Positions 15,216-19,546 of a stretch of DNA of 19,546 nucleotides are shown here, piece after piece. This stretch comes from Chloroflexota bacterium. GTDB taxonomy: Bacteria; Chloroflexota; FW602-bin22; JAMCYS01. Positions within the stretch are counted from its first letter, which is position 1, and every line of letters starts with the position of its first letter. The position numbers and the translations under genes were made by a program. The DNA lies in NCBI GenBank assembly GCA_021847625.1, contig JAJZQK010000008.1, forward strand, positions 1 through 19,546, in the 5' to 3' direction. The notes beneath the pieces are model-generated. The model saw only the letters and a list, made by a program, of their open reading frames with translations, was not told the DNA's origin and made no database searches.

Positions 15216-15890
15216 ATGGCCGGATTACGTTTGCAGGTTCCCCACTACCATCAGGAGCGAGGGGTGCCTCTGTGCAGCCTATGGTGCCTGAAGATGGTTT
15301 ACGAGTACTACGGCCTGCACCGCAGCGTCCCCGACCTCCTGGCCGAGGTCCAACGCATACCCACCGGCGTCTACATCCAGGAACTCGGCCGCCACGCGGT
15401 CGACAACGGCTTTGCCGTATCGCTTGTTACGCACGACGTGACGCGCCTGCCCCTCGCGTACGAGCGTCAGAGTAGTCAGCAGATGATGGCCGACCTGCGT
15501 CAGCTGCTGACGGGGGAGGACCTGACCGAGAAACAGGCGGCTTACCTCGGCGGCATGCTCCGCTTCCTGGAGGCTGGGGGCGAGCTGCGCCTGCGGATCC
15601 CGACCCTCGCCGACCCAATGCGCCGCGACCTGGCGGACGGGCATCCGGTGATCTGTTCCTTGGATATGAAGGCACTGTACGGTGGCAGGGCGGCGGACGA
15701 GGAATGGCCGGCCGCCTATCGGTTGGGGCAGGTGGGCCACTACGTCGTCGTGACGGGGCTGACGGAGAATGCCATCACCGTCAACGATCCGTCGACCTAC
15801 TTCGGGGGCATAACGGAGTATCCGCACGAGCGCTTTCTGTACGCCCTCTACTCCTACCAGGGGTACGTGTTGTCCATCCGGCGCCCGTGA
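15216..15890 (+). CDS. C39-like papain-fold peptidase domain protein
   Basis: The 224-aa protein resembles the C39-like cysteine peptidase domain (Peptidase_C39_2 type). It starts MAGLRLQVPHYHQERGVPLCSLWCLKMVYEYYG, which fits the catalytic-Cys segment with Cys20 or Cys24 in place of the usual CGPAC. The GQVGHYVVVTGL segment supplies the catalytic His, and VNDPS the Asp. No signal peptide or membrane segment is present and there is no ABC transporter or bacteriocin gene nearby, so it is likely a cytoplasmic stand-alone enzyme; its substrate is unknown. ATG 15216 has GAGGAGG five bases upstream; upstream in-frame starts have no such site. It is divergent from the two-component operon across about 190 bp, suggesting possible control by it. 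Confidence 0.75.
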   Translation: MAGLRLQVPHYHQERGVPLCSLWCLKMVYEYYGLHRSVPDLLAEVQRIPTGVYIQELGRHAVDNGFAVSLVTHDVTRLPLAYERQSSQQMMADLRQLLTGEDLTEKQAAYLGGMLRFLEAGGELRLRIPTLADPMRRDLADGHPVICSLDMKALYGGRAADEEWPAAYRLGQVGHYVVVTGLTENAITVNDPSTYFGGITEYPHERFLYALYSYQGYVLSIRRP

Positions 15891-15912
15891 TTAGGCGTTC
15901 CGGGTGGCGATT

Positions 15913-15928
15913 CGGCGTCAGCACGCCG
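15913..15928 (+). repeat. Stem-loop after the C39-like gene
   Basis: CGGCGT and ACGCCG pair perfectly around CAGC, 23 bp past the stop. There is no U-run; it may stabilise the mRNA 3' end. Confidence 0.35.
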
Positions 15929-15989
15929 ATAGGCTAACCGTCCGCGTGGCAGAGTGGCGGTAACCTATTGGCCTAGCCTGAATAGGCTA

Positions 15990-16018
15990 TTGCGGGCCTG
16001 TCATGCTCGTGCTATCCT
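15990..16018 (+). promoter_or_regulatory. Putative promoter of the candidate RNA
   Basis: TTGCGG (15990-15995) and TATCCT (16013-16018) are 17 bp apart, with the extended -10 TGC at 16010-16012. Initiation is expected at about 16025. Confidence 0.4.
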
Positions 16019-16024
16019 ACTGAT

Positions 16025-16110
16025 GCTCGCGTGGGAAGTGGCGGTTAGCGCTGTGGGGCTGGACGCGAGCAAAGCCCTCGATGCGTTTTCATTGCGCGTC
16101 GAGGGCTTTT
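16025..16110 (+). ncRNA. Candidate small structured RNA, about 86 nt
   Basis: GCTCGCGT (16025-16032) and ACGCGAGC (16063-16070) form a perfect 8-bp stem closing a G-rich 30-nt loop, followed with no gap by a 15-bp intrinsic terminator stem ending in TTTT at 16110. A promoter-like site predicts a start at the first base of the first hairpin. I match it to no known RNA class. It could be an independent small RNA, or a leader with conditional terminator for the receiver gene 72 bp downstream: GGGCT (16056-16060) could pair with AGCCC (16073-16077) as a weak antiterminator. A separate TATAAT after the terminator argues for an independent RNA. Confidence 0.4.
16071..16110 (+). terminator. Strong intrinsic terminator
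   Basis: The arms 16071-16085 and 16095-16109 form a 15-bp stem with a single U-G wobble and a 9-nt loop, with A-run and T-run at the outer ends (AAAGCCCTCG...CGAGGGCTTTT). It could work in both directions, but on the plus strand the T-run ends in TTTTGG. Confidence 0.85.
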
Positions 16111-16118
16111 GGCGTTCG

Positions 16119-16146
16119 TTGGGTGGCCAGCTCGCCATGGTATAAT
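16119..16146 (+). promoter_or_regulatory. Promoter of the stand-alone receiver gene
   Basis: A perfect TATAAT (16141-16146) has the extended TGG just upstream (16138-16140) and a possible -35 TTGGGT (16119-16124) at 16 bp. It lies just after the strong terminator. Confidence 0.7.
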
Positions 16147-16181
16147 TGGCCAAGTATGACGATCGGACGAGAGTTGCGGCA

Positions 16182-16613
16182 GTGCAAGAGAAACGAACCG
16201 TACTGATTGCCGAAGACGAGCCCGACAACCGCGAGGTTATGCGTACCGTCGTCGAGGATATCGGCGGTTATCGAGTCCTACTGGCGGAAGACGGTGAACA
16301 GGCCGTTCAGCTGATCGAGACGGCCTTTCCCGACCTAGTGCTGGTCGACCTCCTGCTTCCCCGCCTGACCGGCTTCGACGTGATGTGCCGATTGAGGGCC
16401 AATCCTCGCACGGCACGCATTCCCGTCATCGCCATCACGGCCCTCGGCCGCGACCAAGACAAGCAAGAGGCGCTGGCGGCCGGCGCCGTCGATCTGATCG
16501 AAAAGCCGTTCGACGTGGACGGACTGCTGCAACGAATCCGGGCGGCGATGCCGAGGACGGACCAGGGTTTCGGCAGCCGCGAAGGGCCACCTGCAAGGGG
16601 AGGCTGTGCCTAG
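16182..16613 (+). CDS. Stand-alone receiver-domain response regulator
   Basis: The product is a single CheY-like receiver domain of 143 aa with no output domain. The acidic pocket is Glu11/Asp12 in VLIAEDEPDN, the phosphoacceptor is Asp56 in LVLVDLLLPRLTGFDV, Thr86 lies in IAITALG and Lys108 in LIEKPFDV. The last 20 residues are a low-complexity tail. The start is GTG 16182, about 28 nt after the predicted transcription start; an in-frame TTG at 16146 would overlap the -10 element. It resembles DivK/CheY-type signal relays that act by protein contact; its kinase is unknown. The nearby histidine kinase already has a partner. It is followed by glycosyltransferase genes with a separate promoter. 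Confidence 0.92.
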   Translation: MQEKRTVLIAEDEPDNREVMRTVVEDIGGYRVLLAEDGEQAVQLIETAFPDLVLVDLLLPRLTGFDVMCRLRANPRTARIPVIAITALGRDQDKQEALAAGAVDLIEKPFDVDGLLQRIRAAMPRTDQGFGSREGPPARGGCA

Positions 16614-16628
16614 GCGAGCCGCTCGGCG

Positions 16629-16657
16629 TTGCAGGCATCGGGTTGGTGGTGTAGAAT
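16629..16657 (+). promoter_or_regulatory. Promoter upstream of the glycosyltransferase genes
   Basis: TTGCAG (16629-16634) and TAGAAT (16652-16657) are 17 bp apart. The GT2 start follows about 50 bp later. Confidence 0.5.
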
Positions 16658-16706
16658 ACGGACCGTGCTGTGAGTGAAGAACAGCTAGGCTAGGGGGGAT
16701 GGCTCT

Positions 16707-17432
16707 TTGGCGAGTATTTCGGTGGTGCTCCCCGCATACAACGAGCAGGACAACATAAGTCGCACCGTTGGCAACGTGGTCGAGGCCTTGGATGGCCTGA
16801 GCGAAGATTACGAGATCCTGGTCGTCGACGACGGCAGCCGCGACAGGACGGCGGCGGTGACGACGGATCTGGCGGAGCGATATCCGCGGGTCCGTCTGGT
16901 GCAACACCCGGTCAATAAGGGGTATGGAGCGGCGTTGGCGACCGGTTTCGCCTCCGCCCGCAAGGACCTCGTATTCATGACCGATGGCGATGCCCAGTTC
17001 GATGTGCGCGAGATCGCCAATCTCCTGCCGCTAATGGCCGATGCCGACCTTGCCATCGGCTACCGGGCCCCCCGCGTCGACCCCTTCCACCGCCTGGCCT
17101 ACGCCTGGGGTTGGAAGGTCCTGATCAACCTGCTGTTCGGCTATACCGCGCGCGACGTGGATTGCGCGTTCAAGCTGTTCCGGCGCAGCATCATGGAGGA
17201 CTTCCAGGTGGAGTCCCGGGGCGCCACCTTCAGCACCGAGTTCCTGGTGCGGGCAAGGCGAACCGGGCACAAGGTGAGTGAGGTCGCGGTGAAGCATTTG
17301 CCAAGGACGGCAGGCAAGCCAACCGGGGGGCGGCCGGACGTCGTAATCCGCGCCTTCAGAGAGTTGATCAAGTTCCGCTGGCGGTTATGGACCGAACCTA
17401 AGGGGGCTATGCGGTGTAGAGAGGGGACATAG
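16707..17432 (+). CDS. GT2 glycosyltransferase (polyprenol-phosphate type)
   Basis: This 241-aa GT-A fold enzyme of family 2 has SISVVLPAYNEQDNISRTV at the N-terminus, EILVVDDGSRDRT (36-48), NKGYGAALATGF (70-81), the metal-binding DGD in FMTDGDAQFD (90-99) and RDVDCAFKLFRRSI (149-162). This pattern is that of dolichol/polyprenyl-phosphate mannosyl- or glucosyltransferase-like enzymes (DPM1/ArnC/GtrB group), which load a sugar onto a lipid carrier at the inner membrane face. It has no C-terminal membrane segments, so it would be a soluble or peripheral DPM1-like form. The start is TTG 16707, seven bases after GGGGGGA. The stop overlaps the GTG start of the next gene by one base, showing tight coupling. 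Sugar and acceptor cannot be read from sequence. Confidence 0.9.
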   Translation: MASISVVLPAYNEQDNISRTVGNVVEALDGLSEDYEILVVDDGSRDRTAAVTTDLAERYPRVRLVQHPVNKGYGAALATGFASARKDLVFMTDGDAQFDVREIANLLPLMADADLAIGYRAPRVDPFHRLAYAWGWKVLINLLFGYTARDVDCAFKLFRRSIMEDFQVESRGATFSTEFLVRARRTGHKVSEVAVKHLPRTAGKPTGGRPDVVIRAFRELIKFRWRLWTEPKGAMRCREGT

Positions 17433-18745
17433 TGGTCGCCACCAGGCCGAAGGAGGAAGACCTCCAGTCTGTAGCTACCCAGACAATGGGTGTACCTAGT
17501 TTCCGCGTCCTGAAAATCGCTCCGACATCGTTCTTCTCCGATTACGGGTGTCATGTGCGAATCCTCGAGGAGACGCTTGCCCTGCAAGCCTTGGGGAGCA
17601 CGGTGACGATTTGCACCTATCGCAGCGGCAACGATGTACCTGGCCTCAACATCCGGCGGGCGCTCGGTCTGCCTTGGCGCGACGGGGTGCAGGTGGGTTC
17701 TTCTCCTTATCGAGTCTACTTCGATGCCCTCCTCTCCTTGCGGACGCTGCTCGCTTCCGTCCGCGTCCGCCCGCATGTCATACACGCACACCTCCACGAG
17801 GGGGCGCTGATCGGCGGCGTGCTGAGCAAACTCTGGCGCGTGCCTCTGATCTTCGACTACCAGGGCAGCCTGACGAGCGAGATGATCGATCACGGCTTCA
17901 TGGGGCTGAGCCGCGAAGGGGGCCTGTATCGGCCGCTGCTGGCGCTGGAGCGAAAAATCAACGGCCTGGCCGACGTCGTGCTGACGAGCTCCCACAACGC
18001 GGCAAGCGTGCTGGTCAGCGACTTCGGCTACCCCGAGGCGAAAGTAATGCCGCTGCCCGATTGCGTCAACACCGAGCGCTTCTTTCCTCGCTGGCAGGTG
18101 CGGGAGGACGACAAGGCCGCGCTGCTGGCCCGGCTTGGCATCCCGTTCAACCGCAAGCTGATCGTGTACCTGGGCCTGCTGGCGCAGTATCAAGGCAGCG
18201 GCCATCTGCTGCTCGCTCTGGCCGAGTTGCTGAAGACGCGCGGGGACGTCCATCTGTTGATGATGGGGTTCCCCGGCCAGGCCCGCTACCAGCAGATGGC
18301 GCGTGAGCTGGGCGTCGCCGAGCACGTGACCTTCACCGGGCGCGTGCCCTACGGGGAGGCGCCCGCCTATCTGGCGCTCGGGGATGTGGCGGTGTCGCCG
18401 AAGATCTCCGAAACCGAGGGCAACGGTAAGCTGCTCAACTACATGGCGGTCGGCCTGCCCACCGTGACGTTCGACACACCGGTGAGCCACGAGATCCTGG
18501 GCGACCTGGGCGTGTACGCGCGGATAGGCGATTGGGAATCGCTGGCCGTTTCTTTGGACTACCTGTTATACGGAGACGTGCTGGCTGCCGACGAGATTGG
18601 ACGCGCCCTGCGGGAGCGGGCGGTGGAGCGGTTCTCCTGGCAGGAGGCCGGGCGGCGACTGGTCTCAATCTATGAATCTCTAGCGAATGGGCGAAAGCAT
18701 GAAGCGACTGTGGACTCCATGGCGAATGGCCTACATTCTCTCTGA
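17432..18745 (+). CDS. GT4-like glycosyltransferase (GT-B fold)
   Basis: The 437-aa GT-B enzyme has an N-terminal acceptor domain (VLKIAPTSFFSDYGCHVRILEETLALQALG; VRPHVIHAHLHEGALIGGVLSKLWRVPLIFDYQGSL at 112-147) and a nucleotide-sugar domain (KLIVYLGLLAQYQGSGHLLLALAELL; FTGRVPYGEAPAYLALGDVAVSP; KISETEGNGKLLNYMAVGLPTVTFDTPVSHEILGD). The E-x7-E type motif is in the ETEGNGKLLNYMA region. It likely transfers a sugar in glycolipid or surface polysaccharide synthesis, fitting the coupled GT2 gene upstream. GTG 17432 has GAGGGG five bases upstream; ATG 17489 (residue 20) is a possible alternative because the first 20 residues look unconserved. The last 47 bp overlap the HIT gene in another frame. 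Confidence 0.9.
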   Translation: MVATRPKEEDLQSVATQTMGVPSFRVLKIAPTSFFSDYGCHVRILEETLALQALGSTVTICTYRSGNDVPGLNIRRALGLPWRDGVQVGSSPYRVYFDALLSLRTLLASVRVRPHVIHAHLHEGALIGGVLSKLWRVPLIFDYQGSLTSEMIDHGFMGLSREGGLYRPLLALERKINGLADVVLTSSHNAASVLVSDFGYPEAKVMPLPDCVNTERFFPRWQVREDDKAALLARLGIPFNRKLIVYLGLLAQYQGSGHLLLALAELLKTRGDVHLLMMGFPGQARYQQMARELGVAEHVTFTGRVPYGEAPAYLALGDVAVSPKISETEGNGKLLNYMAVGLPTVTFDTPVSHEILGDLGVYARIGDWESLAVSLDYLLYGDVLAADEIGRALRERAVERFSWQEAGRRLVSIYESLANGRKHEATVDSMANGLHSL

Positions 18746-19202
18746 CAAGACGGACGACGAGACGGGGTGCATCTTCTGCACCAGAGTGCGCCAGAACCGT
18801 GATCGGGAGAACCTAATCCTCTATCGCGGCGAGCGTGCGTTCATCATCCTCAACCTTTATCCCTACAACAACGGGCATTTGATGGTGGTACCGTACGCGC
18901 ACTGCCCGAACATCGACGATCTCGACGCGGCGACGCTGGCGGAGATGATGGTGTTGGTGAAGCGGAGCGTAGAGGCGCTGCGACGGGCGATGTCGCCGGA
19001 CGGCTTCAACATCGGCGTGAATATCGGCCGCGCTGCCGGTGCGGGGGTGGAGAACCACGTGCACATGCACGTGGTTCCCCGCTGGGTAGGCGACACCAAT
19101 TTCATGCCGGCGATAGGCGAAACGCGCCTCATCCCGGAGGAGCTCGCCACCACCTATGACCGCCTCCTAGAGGCCGGCATCGCCGACGACTGCCTGTCTT
19201 AG
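18699..19202 (+). CDS. HIT family hydrolase/phosphorylase
   Basis: HIT proteins act on nucleotide phosphates such as Ap4A or nucleotidyl conjugates in the cytoplasm. The 167-aa product opens MKRLWTPWRMAYI, the usual start of the bacterial zinc-containing HIT group. It has GCIFC (Cys24, Cys27) for zinc, LNLYPYNNGHLMVVPYAH (51-68) and the histidine triad NHVHMHVVPRW with His120, 122 and 124. I chose ATG 18699 to match this conserved start; ATG 18687, in frame, would add four residues. The gene overlaps the GT4 gene by 47 bp, and its stop overlaps that of the convergent Dabb gene. Confidence 0.95.
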   Translation: MKRLWTPWRMAYILSDKTDDETGCIFCTRVRQNRDRENLILYRGERAFIILNLYPYNNGHLMVVPYAHCPNIDDLDAATLAEMMVLVKRSVEALRRAMSPDGFNIGVNIGRAAGAGVENHVHMHVVPRWVGDTNFMPAIGETRLIPEELATTYDRLLEAGIADDCLS

Positions 19203-19492
19203 AACTCGATGTCGACCATGGCCCGGTTGGCGACATGGGGCGTCACGTAGCGGAGTAAGAAATCGGCGTGGGCCGGGTGATTCGTGTACTCCGCAAACGT
19301 GTGCCAGTTATCGAAGTCGCAGACGTAGCCGAAATCGAACGCCTGGTCGCTTGAACTCAGGTTGCGCCCGGCGTGCCAGTTCTTGGCCTTAGGGATCTGT
19401 CTGGGCAGCTCGGCCAAGGCTTGGACGAAGGCCGCTATCTGTTTGTCCGTTAGCCCCGGTCTGAACTTGAAGAATACCATGTGCTTGACCAT
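19199..19492 (-). CDS. Dabb (stress-responsive A/B barrel) domain protein
   Basis: The product (97 aa) is a ferredoxin-like dimeric alpha-beta barrel protein (PF07876). The family signature is MVKHMVFFKFRPGLTDKQIAAFVQALAELP, then DFGYVCDFDNWHTFAEYTNHPAHADFLLRYVTP. Conserved His4 and the histidines around 72-75 fit the family. Its role is unknown; members are linked to stress response or catabolic enzymes. ATG 19492 has GAGAGG about eight bases upstream. The TAA stop (19201-19199) shares bases with the TAG stop of the HIT gene on the other strand (TTAG). Confidence 0.92.
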   Translation of the reverse strand: MVKHMVFFKFRPGLTDKQIAAFVQALAELPRQIPKAKNWHAGRNLSSSDQAFDFGYVCDFDNWHTFAEYTNHPAHADFLLRYVTPHVANRAMVDIEF

Positions 19493-19546
19493 CGACCGTG
19501 CCTCTCTGCCCTTCCCTCACTCAATGGCCGCAGTACGTGCCTTGCT

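Larger units (their letters stand above)
15891..16181 (+). other. Hairpin-rich gap with candidate RNA
   Basis: In 291 bp I see no protein gene but four inverted repeats: 15913-15928, 15974-15989 (TAGCCT/AGGCTA), 16025-16070 and 16071-16109. There are also two promoter-like sites. The last two hairpins form a candidate RNA listed separately. Confidence 0.6.

Noticed and set aside
15941..16015. tRNA-like stretch (GTGGCAGAGTGG resembles a D-arm)
   Set aside because: No matching acceptor stem, anticodon arm or TTCGA-type T-arm follows.
17141..18490. Minus-strand frame of 449 aa across the glycosyltransferase genes
   Set aside because: It is antisense to two well-supported glycosyltransferases and rich in His/Arg/Gln in a shadow-frame manner.

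Overview
The window is a bacterial chromosomal segment of high GC content, with dense, mostly short-spaced housekeeping genes and frequent TTG/GTG starts. It has a B12-dependent class II ribonucleotide reductase with its regulator NrdR, a mycobacterial-type dCTP deaminase, a Rho factor with a short N-terminus, ScpB, and a pgeF-yggS-yggT cluster of the kind found beside division genes in Gram-positive-type genomes. Promoters are mostly extended -10 (TGnTAnAAT). Intergenic palindromic repeats resemble those common in environmental genomes. Together this suggests a Chloroflexota (Dehalococcoidia-like) or related terrabacterial lineage. That placement is inference; no rRNA or ribosomal protein gene is present to confirm it.

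Layout. Positions 1-411 hold no convincing gene. On the minus strand from 2352 to 412 are scpB, a phosphate butyryl/acetyltransferase-like gene and a 62-codon orphan. On the plus strand from 2694 to 8803 are nrdR, nrdJ, dcd, a radical SAM/B12-binding protein and pgeF. The first three form a deoxynucleotide supply unit: NrdJ makes deoxynucleotides, Dcd feeds the dUMP/dTMP branch, and NrdR represses the unit, apparently through two operator boxes over its own promoter. A cluster of repeated elements (about 8797-9076) separates pgeF from yggS and yggT, which face a convergent DUF167 gene. A metallo-beta-lactamase-fold gene then runs convergently with rho. A PhoB-type response regulator and histidine kinase pair lies upstream of rho on the minus strand. 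The last part, on the plus strand, has a C39-like papain-fold gene, a hairpin-rich gap with a candidate small RNA, a stand-alone receiver protein, a GT2 and a GT4 glycosyltransferase, and a HIT protein. A Dabb-domain gene on the minus strand is convergent with the HIT gene.

The most unusual items are: (1) an NrdR whose zinc ribbon is duplicated with an exact 44-residue period, controlled by what look like two tandem NrdR boxes 32 bp apart; (2) a roughly 86-nt candidate RNA at 16025-16110 with its own promoter, a perfect 8-bp hairpin beginning at the predicted first base, and a strong intrinsic terminator; (3) a terminator-like hairpin for yggT lying inside the convergent DUF167 coding sequence; (4) a stack of four different repeat types between pgeF and yggS.
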